Assembly (NCBI GenBank): GCA_946807835.1
Contig: OX327690.1
Location: forward strand, 14,046,501-14,110,500
Direction: 5' to 3'
DNA length: 64,000 nt
From: Ailanthus altissimus
Lineage: Eukaryota; Streptophyta; Magnoliopsida; Sapindales; Simaroubaceae
In this document: positions 1-11,990 of the stretch, piece by piece
Layout: every line of letters begins with the position of its first letter
How positions within the stretch are numbered: the stretch's first letter is position 1
The notes under the pieces: generated by a model
Seen by the model: the letters and a program-made list of their open reading frames with translations, nothing else
Database searches by the model: none
What the model was told of the DNA's origin: nothing
Position numbers and translations under genes: made by a program

Positions 1-1982
1 TATTACAAATTGATTGACTTAGACATTAATCTCATCACAAGCTTCTGTCGATTATCAAGTGACTATATTACGCATTCTAACAACTATCTACATGTCTATG
101 GTAATCAGAATAGAATGTAATTCATTAAGATTAAATCTAAATCATACTATACATTCTATCTAAGTATATGTCTATCCTATATAGAATTCATAATTGTTAC
201 CTTATGATCATGCATCAAACTATTAAAAGCTAAACACATGAATCCCTTTTTCAAGTTCATTGTGGTTCCTTAATCATGCAAAATATTTGCCAGATATAAT
301 GTGTTGGGACTTGTGTTCATGTGACATCCCATTGTTATATGAATATTTTATTTTATAATATTTATCTAGTTCATTATCTGTTAAATCACTAATTACTATT
401 ATTAAATGGTTCAATGATTGTGACGTTATAGACATTATATGATCTGAAAGAGTTTAGATTTGGTCTAAAGAAGTTTAGATCAATGCTAAGAGTTAACATC
501 ACTGAAAACTATAAATGCTAAAGGGTTACCGTGTTATACTAATCAGTGAAGTTTAAGTGTTAGAATCTTGTCTATGACGGTACAAAGACCTAAGAATACA
601 TTAGTAATAACATAGTTGCAAGAGTTGCAATAGGGGCTAAGAACTGTTATTTTGTAAGTCTATTCTCAAATTATATGTTCCTAGTCTTAATTCACCGATG
701 CTGGTCTATGTAAAAGGATTTCACTGTTAGACCAGTGTATACTATACCTAAATAGTCTAGATGGTTATTCTTAGCTGACCATGGGCTTACTAAAAATTTG
801 TATAGCATACAGGTGTTCAATAAGGACTGAATACTGATGTCCTTACTAAACAGACTCAATGAGGACCTCAATAAACATCCCATAAAGCCGTCAATGAAAG
901 ATCCTCTCGAGTTGAGTTATATATATGGTCATTTGACCTGAGTACCATGATGAACTTATAAGTAATCCATCATACTTTGGTTCCACGCATGTCACAGACC
1001 TTTCATGGTGTAACCACTAGGTGTCGCTGGGTATGGTCCGATGTTTATGAAGTTCGGTGTGTACAGATATGAAATCCGTCAGCTCACATGGATGGATTAT
1101 ATATATCTAGAGGCTCAAAGACTGTATCTTAGAAAGTCTTATGGCTATAAGCAACAAACCTAGGAAAAGAGTTTCTTACAAGGTTAAACAATATTGTAAA
1201 AGTGTTTGCATATATTATTTATTAAGATACGTGTCTAGAGATAAGTTCACGGATGAGTGAACTTATTCCTACTCTTCTAGGATATGATTGGAGGAAGGAT
1301 TATACGTATGTGCTATGACCTCAACTTGTATGGTCTACTGCATTGATTTGTAATATCCGTGACATGTGCGTGGGGTATCGATCACGGACTTACATAATAG
1401 TTCTGTTTGACAAATCAGGAGTGAACCTAAAGAGTCCTGCAATATGAAGTGTACTCGTTGTGCACTGGGGCAACATAACGGATTGAATAGTTCAATCCAG
1501 AAAATCCTAGCAGACCGGACATTTTCTTCGGTTTCCCTCCGGTCATGCACGTGTCAAAACTAAAGAGTTGAGTACATCAATTAGTTAACAATTAATTGTT
1601 GACCAATGGGATGTTGACACATAGCATATATGGGCCAATTATTGTTTGATTTAAAAATTACCAAAATGACCTTATTTATTTGACAAATAATAATAATAAT
1701 ATATGATATTATTATTTAAATTGAAATCAAACAATTAATTTTTTATTTAAATTGGCATGTGTTTCTTTTATGATTTAATATGATTAAATCATTTGTTTAA
1801 TATTTATTAAATGATAAGATAAGTATAAATGGGTGACATTTGTTAATGGTAGGCCTTAGGATGTTTCTTAATGATGAGAAAGTGTTTTCTTATTTGGCCT
1901 AAATTAAGGCTAAGTTCATTTAAATGATATTCCATTTTGTTTTGTTTTAATTTGGTTTATTGTAAGATAATAATATATAAAA

Positions 1983-2106
1983 ACTAATGGCAAACATAAT
2001 GGATACCATTAGGTGAGAAAATGAAAAATAATAATAAATAAAATACTAATGGCAAACATAATAGTTGCCATTAGGTGAGAAAATGAAAGATAATAATAAA
2101 CAAATG
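1983..2106. repeat. 62-bp tandem duplication inside LTR copy A
   Basis: Two adjacent units (1983-2044 and 2045-2106) begin ACTAATGGCAAACATAAT and share GGTGAGAAAATGAAA. They differ mainly in a few central bases. This is a local duplication private to this LTR copy. Confidence 0.8.
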
Positions 2107-2320
2107 ATAAAGCAATTAGTTGCTCAATTAATCATCAAAAATCCGTGCAAGGGGTTAAGTGAATTGTAGAGAGAATTTTGAAATGCTAAGTGTTATAAAT
2201 TCTCTCAAGTGTTGAGAGCAAAAGCACCTTTTATATTTTTCCTTCTATTTTGGGTCACCCATACTACAAGGTAAAAATAAGAATTCAAAAGTTGAATCCT
2301 TTGCTGGAAAAGCTGTTATT

Positions 2321-2355
2321 CTAGCTTCCTCAAGCCCACCGTGTTGAGGAACTAG
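2321..2355 (+). other. LTR hairpin (copy A) with conserved loop
   Basis: The 5' arm CTAGCTTCCTCAA and 3' arm TTGAGGAACTAG pair (one bulged C) around the loop GCCCACCGTG. The equivalent position in the other copia LTRs (18643-18675 plus; 21560-21595, 37722-37757, 39880-39915 and 61573-61608 minus) also folds in most copies, with different stem bases. It lies in the 3' part of the LTR, probably R/U5, so it would be in the transcript. The function is unknown. Confidence 0.6.
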
Positions 2356-3304
2356 AGTTGTGAACAAGTTGCTTCAAGACGGGTATTCCGGTTCAACAAT
2401 ATACCAAAGGCTTGATAAGGTATTATTTCTTAATCTTGAAGTATTTTACATTTATGAGATAACATGTAATGTTTACTTGTGTTTATCATTATAAACTTTG
2501 TATTCCACTCATCCGTTGCACTTGTACGTATGTGATACATATACTATATTTGAATGATAGACACAAACCCATATGCATGCACCCTAGGTTTAAAATCACT
2601 CACATAATGAAGGTATGAAACACAAGATAGAATAAATCAATTATATGTATTAAGTTTATAAACTAAGAATTAACAAAATCCAACTACATCCTAAGTTCAA
2701 AAGTCTAAACCTAAAAGTAAAAAATTAGGTCATAGTGAAATAAAAAGTTTTAGAGCTTATCAAGAATAACATCATGAAAGTCATAGAAAACTAGAAAGAT
2801 AAGGAGTTGAAGAGATAAAACTAATTTTTCTACAGTTCTAATCTTCTAGACTTCTTGATCCTCTAAATATTACTTTTTTTCTCTCTCCTTCTTTTTTAAT
2901 TAGGCTTTTTGGTCATCTATTTATAGGTTTAAGTATTCAAATTAGGGTAAAACATTAAATACAAGTCAGATTAGGATTACCGCTCATGAGTTACTGTTTA
3001 AGAACTGTTCATGAATACTATTCATGCATACAGTTCAAGTAGTGCTATATGCAATAGACACTGTTTTGAGCGCCACGGTAGGTGCTATGGCACTAGTACT
3101 GTAGTAATCTATTGTAACAGGTTATTGTAATCTTTTGATATTTTTGGCTTATTTTCATTAGAAGTTTGTCCTTATTTGCTCCATTGATTCCAAACCTTCA
3201 AAATAACAATAAAATACAAAAACAAAAGGCCAAATAATATTAATTTTAATGAACAAATATTAAGATTGGAAGCTAGACAAATTAGACCTAATTAATCCCT
3301 ATCA

Positions 3305-4150
3305 ATAACATGATAATTAATTAGATTAATTTTGGAACCTTAATAAACTTGAAATAGGGAGTTTTGTGTTGGCCATTAATAGATTAATGTATGATCATTA
3401 TATAAAAGCATAAGTTCCATATGAGATAGAAACATAGTTATATGGTATATATACCTAATTACAAAACTTGCACTTAATGAGTCTCAATTCAATGTAATTA
3501 TTATAGGAATAAAAAAAATGATTGATTGAGGTATGATTACTTGACTATTGGAAGAGACTTGTAATTCATATTGACAGATAAAGGGCAGCAAATTGATTCA
3601 AGTGTAATATTGAGAGATAATTATAATCCTAGGCATTTGATAATTGAAGTGTCTATAATCGTTTCCCTCTTGTCTTTGTAATTAGTTTAATTATTTAGTT
3701 AATTTAGATATCTACACATTGAAATACCAATTGTTTGAATAAGAGTAGGTGGACATAATTTAAGTACTTAGCAAGTAGTAATAACAATTCCTCGTGAGAT
3801 TGACACTCTACTTATCAATATATTATGCAGTGCAATAACATGCACTTGCATTAATTAGGTGATATATATAATGCAAAATACGTTATTGGTGTCGTTGTTA
3901 GGGAGTGTTTTTAATTATTTCCCTACTGTCTCTTTAATTATTTTAATTATTTAGTTAATTTAGATATCAACACATTGAAATCTCAATCGTTTGAATAAGA
4001 GTAAGAGAACATAATTTTAGTACTTTGCAAGTAGTAATAAGAATTTCTTGTAGGAAGACCACTCTACTCATCATTATGTTACTCATTGCGATAACGTGTA
4101 CTTGCATTAATTAGTTAATATATACAATGCACAACAAGGTTTTGGCATCA
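3305..4150 (+). mobile_element. Gypsy LTR 3' part with primer-binding site, U5 duplicated
   Basis: A plus-oriented LTR tail that matches the LTR at 10920-11990 (for example the GTGTTGGCC block near 3370 and 11470). Near 3885 the sequence TTGGTGTCGTTGTTAGGGA is a slightly decayed tRNA-Asp-type primer-binding site, as is usual for Athila/Tat elements. The last 240 bases are then repeated: 3661-3902 and 3903-4146 both run from TTTCCCT through the LTR end into a TTGG-type PBS. It is the likely 5' LTR of the Athila remnant that follows. The 5' part is missing or lies beyond the inserted LTR at 1-3304. Confidence 0.65.
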
Positions 4151-5095
4151 TTGTTGATTATTCAAAAGCTTGTTTTGCATTGTATATTTCAACTAATTAA
4201 CGCAAGTGCATGTTATCACAATGAGTAATATTATGATGAGTAGAGTGTTCTTCCCACGAGGAATTATTATACTACTTGCAAAGTATTAAAATTATGTTTT
4301 CCTACTCTTATTCAAATGATTGGTGTTTCAATGTGTTGGTATCTATGTTAACTAAATAATTAAACTAATTAGAGAGATAAAAGGGAATGATTATAAACTC
4401 TCAAATTATCAAATGCCTAAAATTACAATTATCCCTCAATACTACATTTGAATCCAATAGTTACCCTTAATTTGTTAATATAAATTGTTAACATTAAACT
4501 TTAATGTATTCGCAAGCCTCTTCCAATGGTCAATTGATTATAACTTAATTAATCAATTATCTATATTCCTATGAAAATTATATTAAATTGAGATTCATTA
4601 ATTGTAGGTTCCATAATTAGTTTTATATATCATATTAGTATATTTTTGTCTCATATAGAACTCATATTTTTACACAATAATCATACATTAATCCATTCAT
4701 GGCCAATACAAAACTCTCTTTTTCAAGTTTATTACTACTCCTAAATCAATCGAATCAATTTTCATATAATTAGAAGCATTAAGCATACAATAGATTAAAA
4801 AAATTCAAAAATGACATATTGATCAAATTATAATCCTAGTAATATGAGATTAAACCATAATAATAAAAGGAATTCTAGAATACAAATCAACAAGTATGAG
4901 GATGAGATATGTATTATATAAACTAGAAATATAGAAAGATAAAGAAATCCCCTGTTTTTGTGGTTAAAGTAAAATTCCCTCCTACGGATCCTTGATTCCT
5001 TAATCCAAACTTTGTAATTGAGTGTTTTGGAATCCGTCCCAAGTTGCTCTCCCTTCAATGGTAACTATAAGGCAAATATATATGTAGGGGCACCG
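4151..5095 (-). mobile_element. Gypsy LTR in inverted orientation, tail to tail with the previous one
   Basis: This is the reverse complement of the LTR sequence just to its left. The centre of symmetry is near 4150, where ATACAATGCACAACAAGG faces CTTGTTTTGCATTGTAT across about 25 bases. The right arm can be followed to about 4760 against 3318-4146, then continues as more LTR sequence. The right boundary is approximate. It separates a plus-strand 5' LTR from the plus-strand gag remnant at 5135, so it is either an inserted copy or an inversion. Confidence 0.6.
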
Positions 5096-5134
5096 AATTA
5101 GGGTTATGTTTAAATCCAATGAAGCCATTTTTTT

Positions 5135-5885
5135 TTGCATTTAGTCAAACTTTATCGCTCGGGCTTTAACGCCATGACATTGGGATCTAATGTTGACATT
5201 AGGGCTACTAACTTCAATGCTACGAAAAATTTTAGGAAAGCTAATACTACAAGAGTGAATGTAGTAAAATGCCAATCGATCATGTTTGACTTTTATAATG
5301 GTAGCCATTCAAATGGATAATGTATTGAGATTGTACCTTACATGGAAAATATCATGAACAACACTACATCCTCAATTCCAACTACTATAATTTAGGGTAG
5401 AATGATCCTCTTAGCATTTAGCATAACCTCAGTAGCGACAAGAAGAGAAATCATCCATGGACAATATGCCAGTGCAGTACATAAAGCAGACTAACACCCT
5501 CTTGCATAGTCAAGATAATCTTATCCCAAAGCCAAGTTGCCCCTCTACGAACCTTGGAGACTCAAGTTGGACAATTAGCCTTAGCAATGAATATGAGTCC
5601 ACATGGAGCTTTACCAAGTAATACAAAAGTTAATTTAAAAGGTGATATAGTGCAATATAAAGTTTTCACACTAAGAAATAATAAGTAGTTATAAAAAAGA
5701 GGAACAGCAAAATAGCGCCAAAAGTACAGTTGATTCAACAGAAACAATAAGCAAATAAGGTACATAAAATACTTGTTCAACTCTATAATCCACCATCACT
5801 ATTTCCCTAAACACTCCAAGAAAAGAACACTGATTAGTTACAGTGTTCTAAGAACTTTCCCACTATTCAAAATTAACATGGTAAT
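5135..5885 (+). pseudogene. Athila-type gag fragment (C-terminal part)
   Basis: Frames are broken, but a segment at about 5545-5675 reads TLETQVGQLALAMNM followed by SPHGALPSNTKV and VFTLRN. This is the highly recognisable end of Athila-lineage Gag, which normally precedes the protease (LETQVGQLA, QGALPSNTE, VTLRSG). A knuckle-like stretch with NGSHSNG is near residue 55 of the first open segment. About 5680-5880 still resembles the Gag-protease linker (FPKHSKKRTL). Several stops and frameshifts exclude function. Protease and RT do not follow: a SINE-like sequence and an unrelated LTR do. Confidence 0.72.
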
Positions 5886-5889
5886 TTTA

Positions 5890-6091
5890 GAAGATGTACC
5901 ACCATCTTTTAAATTGAAAGTTATGGGCCTCTGCCCCTCTACTAGCAGGGTAGGGTCCACCCCTCTAAGTAGGCCCACTCAAAGGATATCGGAGTCCTCC
6001 CTCCTTTCTTTCGCCTTTTCAAGACTCAAACCCAGGACTATATGGGGTTCTATGACCACTGGGAAGCACTTCTGGCACCACTTGAGCGACT
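5890..6091 (-). mobile_element. Candidate tRNA-derived SINE
   Basis: Read on the minus strand from 6091, the sequence starts with GTCGCTCAAGTGGT, close to an RNA polymerase III A box. About 50 bases further (6033 back to 6023) comes GGGTTTGAGTC, close to a B box. The spacing matches a tRNA gene. The remaining 130 bases are GC-richer than the surroundings and end in an A/T-rich stretch near 5890. Length and layout fit a plant tRNA-derived SINE with its head at 6091. No clear target duplication is visible, because the head abuts the LTR at 6092. The 107-residue ORF over it is not a gene. Confidence 0.5.
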
Positions 6092-8849
6092 TGTAATATC
6101 CAATCCCTATTAGTAGTATTGGTACCTAGATTTTGGTATAAAGTAATAAAGACACCGTAGGGTTACTCGATTATAACCCTATTAGAAATATTTTCTTTAT
6201 CATACGCGTGAGAGATATTAGACCTAATTTGGTAATTTCACACTCGATCGGAGCGCCGGACGACCCTATAATATTTTTAGAATTTTTCTCTATTGGCTTG
6301 GAAAAGGAAATTCTAATTTACTATATGAATTTCCATTTAAGGGTTATGTATAGAACAAGCCTTTGTTGAGAAATACAATCCATATATTAAGGAATGGACC
6401 AATTAGAAGCAATCTCATGGATTGCCAAGTTGGAAACTCTAGTTTGTTCTTTTGACTATTCTAACTAGAAAGTTACAAAGGAACCAATTAAATCTTTCCA
6501 TTTGAACTAATGGAAAATTAGAAGTTTTGAGTAAGTTGAATTGAAAAATGGTCAATTGAGGAGCACTATATATATGTTGGAAGTTTGCAGAATTTTCAAG
6601 AAATCAAAAGCCAACACTTAGAGCAAAAAACAAAGAGAGCAAATTCGTGCAAAGGTTGAAGATGCTGATACAGTAAAATTTTAGTTTTTTTTTCATGATT
6701 TTTCATGTATAATCAAGCCAAAATAAGGTTACATATGAATTCCTAAGCTTAATTAGTGGAAATTCAAGAAAAGGAGGTAAGAAAAGCATTGTTTTATGAG
6801 TTTGATAGTGAGCTTTCAAGAATGCTTCAATTGATATTCTTGTGTGTGTTCTTAGCTTAGATTGAGTTAAATTCTAGTGTGGATCTTGAAGGAGTCATCA
6901 ATTTAAAGAAATTGGTAAGGTAAAAATTAGGGTTTTTGGTGATTTTGATGTAGAGATTTTAATTGGTTGTAATTAGGGCTTTAGAATGAAATTGACTTGA
7001 TTTTGTTGTAATTGGAATAAGAAATTGAGAAAAGGAATGTGTTGGAACCTAGGGTGAAATTCTACCACTTTAGGGAAGTTAGGGATTGAGTGGTGTTTTG
7101 ATTGAGTTGTTGTGTGTAAATGGTGCATATTGTAAATTGAATTTATATGGTTGATGAAAAAACCAAAAATGAAGAAAATGGGACATAATTATCCATTTTG
7201 GAAAGGTGAAGGGCAATTATGTCCAACCAAGTTATAAGGCGTTCAATAATTTTCAGGGCGCCGGATGGTGAGTTAGATTAGATTAAATGACTCCGTAAAT
7301 AAAAACCGAGAAGTAGTATGCATCCGGGCTTTGTATGCCGATTAAGGTGTTTTGTAGTTAAATGAGATTTTAGCATTCGATTTAGTTCTAAATGTCATTT
7401 GTGGCGCGCAGGTGAAGATAACCGAGAGCAGAAATCGGGAGCGAAATTGAGCGCGGAGCGGTTGTGAGTGAAAATCTGCCTTTTTTGTTGTCTTTCATTT
7501 ATTATGTTTCAACATAATGAAAATGTATGTTTTATGAGTTTTCAATGCATAATATTATTATGATCTTGAAATGTATCCATAGATATGCATTTACACGTTC
7601 TGTTTAAGAAGCAGTTTTAAAATTTCTGCATTTGTTTTAAAGGCCATTAGTACCCTCAGATTATAGTGATGGTGAGTGTATTAGACTCTGCCAGTATATC
7701 CCGTGCACATGGGACGGTCTTGGGGGTGTGTCACTAACTCCGAGAAGTCGAGATGTCGAGTCATGTGAGACGCCTTATGTGTACGGGGTATTGTCTTGCT
7801 ATATGTATGCGATGTAGGATTTCGCTGCATAGCCAGTGAGATGTCTTGAGATGTCACTGTGGGTGCTGCTAGTTGAGGTACCCTGTGACCTACTCACGTG
7901 TGCGGTGCTAGTTGAGTCGCTGCGTGAGTATAGAGCTTTAGATTACCATTGGTACAGTTTAGAAAGAAAATGGCTGAGTGAGGATTTTACTAGTTTTCGA
8001 TTTACCAATAGCATTTATGCATTTATATGCACACAACAGTTATTATGTTATACAGATTCTGGATATTGTTTTCCAAAGATGTAGATAAAACCCGCTCTGT
8101 AAGATTTCATTAGCATATAATATTAGAAACCGTTTTACAGTTTTATATCAGTTTTAGAAGCATGATATCTGTATGTACTTTAGAATTTGCTATCTATGCA
8201 TAATGTTCTTGTAATTAAAATCTTAATTGCACTCACTGAGCTCCTTTAGCTCACTGGTTTTGTGTTTTATGTTTTCTAAACCCCCTTCCCAGGTGCAAGT
8301 CTCGGTACGCAAGCTGCTAATTCTCCTATTGTCGAGTAGTAGGCCGAATCCGAAGATCATCTTTGTACATGTAAATGTGCTAAATAGCACTCTTTACTTT
8401 ATGCATAATAGTTGTAGGCATGTATATTTGTATGTATGTTTGAACCAACAAGAAGAGATTTCGATTTTATGATGATCATTTTTGCTTATTATGATTATGC
8501 TCATTTTGTGAGTTAAATAAAACTATTGAGTTGTATAGAATTTGATTTGGAAAGGACTGAAGGTCTGAATTGGTAGTATTGAGAAGTGTTTTGAAATAGA
8601 AGTGATATTTCTTTACAGGTTTTATATAGATTTTTCGAAAAATAGGAGAAATTCTGTTCATTTGTTTTTAAAATTAAGATGTCATTTTCATGTATATTAC
8701 AAGACTTTCTCAGTAGTAGCAAGAACTAAAAAGGGGTTCGCCTCGTGGAATTTCTCAACTTGCCCAGTTAGGTTCTGAGGAACTTCCATCAAGGTGCTTG
8801 GCAGGGCCGCTGAGATCTATAGTAGAGGGTCTCAAGTTGGGTGTTGTCA
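6092..8849 (+). mobile_element. Gypsy-type LTR (TGTAATATCC family), 5' LTR relic
   Basis: It begins TGTAATATCC and ends GTTGTCA. It is the same family as the solo LTR 33990-36732 (opposite orientation), to which it is nearly colinear and, by eye, close to 90% identical over the first 200 bases. TATA-like ACTATATATATG lies near 6567. Directly after the end comes AAGTGGTAGAAGC, a decayed version of the AAGTGGTATCAGAGC junction (primer-binding site for initiator tRNA-Met). This suggests it was the 5' LTR of an element whose body is deleted. Flanking 5-mers (CGACT and AAAGT) do not match, so no TSD. ORFs at 7836-8472 are not genes. Confidence 0.75.
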
Positions 8850-8949
8850 AAAGTGGTAGAAGCAATGTAACTAAAACTCCTATGAAGATAAAACTGCACA
8901 AGATGGAGAAAAATAAAGGGCATGGAAGGATAATAAAGAGGCAGATAGA

Positions 8950-9150
8950 TACTAGCCAATGAGGTACATTATTATGGTTTATGATTAAATTCTTTCCAAG
9001 AAGGCTAAAATCAAGGTAGATAAGGTCGCATCTAAAATATTTTCCATGTAATTATAAAAGTCAAAGGAAAGAAATATCAATGCTCTTATGCATTGACTGA
9101 ATTCCATAGGTGCAAAATCACTAGCATGCAGTTTGATACTTAATAAGTCA
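8950..9150 (+). pseudogene. Athila integrase C-terminal fragment
   Basis: With one or two frame changes the plus strand reads KFFPRRLKSR, IRSHLKYFP and KVKGKKYQ. This matches the end of Athila-type integrase (LFPGKLKSRW, GPF, VFPHGAVE, FKVNGQRLKPY). It then passes into the lineage's typical non-coding 3' region. RT, RNase H and the integrase core are absent upstream, so this is a deletion derivative of the element whose gag is at 5135. Confidence 0.6.
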
Positions 9151-10919
9151 AGAAATGGGTCAAGCTCTTGACGTTAAATCAAGCGCATCGTGAGACGTAA
9201 CCCAAATAAATTTTTATTTATTTTTATTACTTTTTTATCTTTAATTTTATTCATATTTTGTAATTTTAGAATAGCAAGACAACATTGAAAAGCACAGAAA
9301 AGGCATTAGGCAGTAAACCAGCATCGAGGCGTTTACTAACTATTGTCGCGGTGCCTAAGTCAATATTTCTAATACTACGACTCCTACCATTCAATGTCAC
9401 AATGCTCAAGCTTGGAAATTTGACTGCCTTGATCCTAGGTTTCAACGCGTGACACCTACTTCTAGAGTCGCAACTCTAGAAGCTAAAAAGAACCCAAGTG
9501 CCAAATTTTAGCAATACCGCATCAAGATCTAAATGTCAAATTCTGAACCTTCATATACTAAGGAATTTTTCTGCTCTCATTTGTATTTTTGCCATTGAGG
9601 ATAGTGTCAAATTTAAGTTTGGTAGTAGGAAACACTTATCTGTGTTTATATTCTACTTCATCAATTTTGCTTGCTGTTTTGCACGTTAATTATTATTTTA
9701 GTTGTAAGTTATTGTTTGGTTTTACTAGTTAATGATAAGAACTTGATAGTGATAGATATAACTGGTTGGAAATAATAGATGTTACATTTATTCTTACGAT
9801 TAATCTTTGTATCAAGTGTTTTCCTTATTTGTGATTCCTTGAACACAGTGAGCACATAGTTATGATTGTTTAGTTTATTTGCTTACTTAGAAAATGTTTA
9901 TGCATGACAATGACACTTAAAAACTCTCACGTACTCTAGAATTTGTTTGATTATAACTCAAGAAAAAATCATAGGTTGCACATGTTTGAGGAAATGAATT
10001 TAGACTACGTTTGGATCTTAGAGCCTTTCTAAGCCTATTTATTTATTTTTATTCCTAGTCACCCACTTTGAGCTTAATGAATATTCTTCTTTTTAACTAT
10101 ATTTATACCATAGCCTTTGAAAGAAACTTTTCTTCATAACACCCTTTACACCATAGGTATAGTGATCTTGTTTAAGGGTATGGAGAGTATTAACTTATGG
10201 GAATAAGTGAAATAAAGAGTAGCTGTGAGTTTTGGTTGCTTACAAGAAATGGTAAAATACTTAAGTTGTGGGTATAGATACTTATTCATAAAAAAAAAAG
10301 AAAAAAGAAAAATTGGATAAAGTTTACTATACCCCTAGCTCAAAAAAAGAAAAAGAAAGTTGAGCAACAAAGTAGGCAAGTATGAATCAAGTTTGGGGGA
10401 ATTTTTTGGGAAAATTGATAAAAGATAGAGATGATTTAAGAAAAAAGATGTGTGTTTATAGCGTGAATTAAACCAAAATTTATTCATTTTTTTCTACCTT
10501 TACCATCGTAATACATTACAAGATGAACAAAGCCCAATTTGGTTATTGATTATATGTACATCTATATTAGTAGAAAGTGGTATAAAAAGTAAGCCTACAG
10601 AATTTGAATAAAATTAAAATTCATAAAGATCATCTATTTCATCTTTGTGTATATAAAATAACTTAAGTGCAAATGGCTAATGAGAATAACTTACACACAC
10701 ACATCAAGTGAATCATCTATGGGGCAAGGCTAATGTATGAATTGGCATTCTAACTTTTATGGTATCTAGAGTTTCTTATTAGTTTTTTAATATACACAAT
10801 CTTTGAAATCTATTATTAAACATCAGCCAAACCATCCTTTGTGTTTCAATTTTTACTTTTATTTTTTATTTTAGTTCTATTTGCTTGAGGATGAGCAAAC
10901 TTTTAAATTTTGAAATATT
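9151..10919 (+). mobile_element. Athila 3' non-coding region ending in a polypurine tract
   Basis: It contains the phrases found downstream of Athila pol: GTCAAGCTCTTGACGTTAAA near 9160 with a following GACGTAACCCAA, and ATTGAGGATAGTGTCAAATT near 9595 leading into TTTGGTAGTAGGAAA. A-rich AAAAAGAAAAAG runs lie near 10290-10360, and CAAGTTTGGGGGAATT is near 10390. The stretch ends with GGATGAGCAAAC and a TTTGAAATATT block just before the LTR start at 10920. No credible coding region; the 63-residue ORF at 9498 is fortuitous. Confidence 0.65.
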
Positions 10920-11990
10920 TGATAAGGTTGATTAGGTCTAATATTTATATCTTCTAAACTTAATACTTATTTTTTAAAATTAAGATTATCTACCTTTTTA
11001 TTTGTTTTATTGTTATTTTGTGGGTTTGGACTCAATGGAGCAAATAGGGATGAAAATCTTTAAAAGACAAGGCAAAAAAAATCAAATCTGCTACAGTAAC
11101 GAGCTACAATCACTTACTATAGTTTAGAGAGTTTAGATCAAGAAATGAATATTGAAGAAGGGATTCGATTGTAAGTTAAAGCGAGAAAGCAGGAATCAAG
11201 ACATTGATATATATTTTCTTTTTCTCTTACTTATAGCTTTTGTTTTTCTTCATTATATCTATCAATTCATGGCCCCTATATTTCATTATAAAGTTCTATA
11301 TTTAGGGGAACAACTTTGAACTCAATATATATAATTAAATTCAAGTTCTTTTCTTATTTTTATAAATTCAATTGTAGAATTGTTCAATTACTTGATACTT
11401 TCTGGTTACTTGATCACTAACTACATGTTGTGGGAACCCTAATGGAATTGATAAAGGAATTTAGGTGTTGGCCTTAAATAATTTGATATATAATTATAGG
11501 GTAACAATTATGAGTTTCATGTAAGATAGACATATACCTACATGGCATATATGGTATTAATAGATCAGTTCTCAATGAATCTCATTTTTATCTGATTACC
11601 ATAGACATATAGAAAATTATTATGGTAAGTTATAGGACGCTTGGGATAATATTAGAAATCCAACCAATAATTCATATTGAGGGATTAACTTAAGAAAAGA
11701 TTAATTGGTTCAAGTAACATATCAAGAGATAATTGTAATCTAAGGTTTTATCTATTATTGGTGCTTCTATCTTGTTATCTTCATTCTTTTCTATCTTGTT
11801 AATTTTCTATTATTTAGTTTAGATTACCATCTTTTAATTTTCATTCGTCTAAAAAAAAATAAAGAGACATAATTTTAATACTTAGTATAAAAAATAATAA
11901 AAATTCCTCATTGAACTGACACTCTACTCATCTTATATTACTTATTTTTTATAGCATGCATTTACGATTAAGTACAACACATCACCAAAA
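10920..11990 (+). mobile_element. Gypsy LTR, plus orientation
   Basis: It begins TGATAAGGTTGATTAGGTC directly after the polypurine-like region, and has LTR blocks shared with 3305-4150 (GGGAACCCTAATGG, GTGTTGGCC, AATTCCTC, CTACTCATC). The 3' end is approximate: it fades into ACAACACATCACC and a poorly preserved PBS. Upstream lies Athila 3' region and downstream lies Tat-like gag, so one LTR is flanked by internal sequence on both sides. It could be a shared LTR after recombination, or two elements abutting. Confidence 0.65.

Larger units (their letters stand above)
302..2604 (+). mobile_element. Solo LTR, copia family with about 2.2-kb LTRs (copy A)
   Basis: The LTR begins TGTTGGGAC and ends CTCACA. 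The 5-bp sequence TAATG occurs immediately before it (297-301) and after it (2605-2609), a perfect target-site duplication. It interrupts a gypsy LTR that is continuous elsewhere in the window. The first 30 bases, a central block with TCATGGTG and GGTATGGTC motifs, and the hairpin at 2321-2355 are shared with LTRs at 15272, 21311, 39725 and 61331. There is no internal coding region, so this is a solo LTR left by recombination between the two LTRs of an element. The small ORFs inside (692-883, 1335-1550, both minus) are not genes. Confidence 0.88.
1..3304 (-). mobile_element. Ty3-gypsy (Athila/Tat-like) LTR, interrupted
   Basis: A minus-oriented gypsy LTR that enters from outside the window and ends at its 5' head, TGATAGGG on the minus strand, at 3304. 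It is in two parts, 1-301 and 2605-3304, separated by the solo copia LTR 302-2604. Both parts match, in the same order and orientation, the LTR at 20326-23916 (1-300 pairs with about 20640-20900, and 2605-2900 with about 20900-21200), which shows that they were once continuous. An AT-rich TATA-like stretch lies near 2925 on the minus strand. No polypurine tract follows the head, so this may be a solo or truncated LTR. The superfamily comes from LTR resemblance only. Confidence 0.65.

Noticed and set aside
6023..6091. Functional tRNA gene
   Set aside because: A- and B-box-like motifs are present, but there is no acceptor-stem pairing or cloverleaf that I can defend; a SINE head is more likely.
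5773..6096. 107-codon ORF as a gene
   Set aside because: It runs from a decayed Athila gag linker across a SINE-like sequence into an LTR; no protein family.
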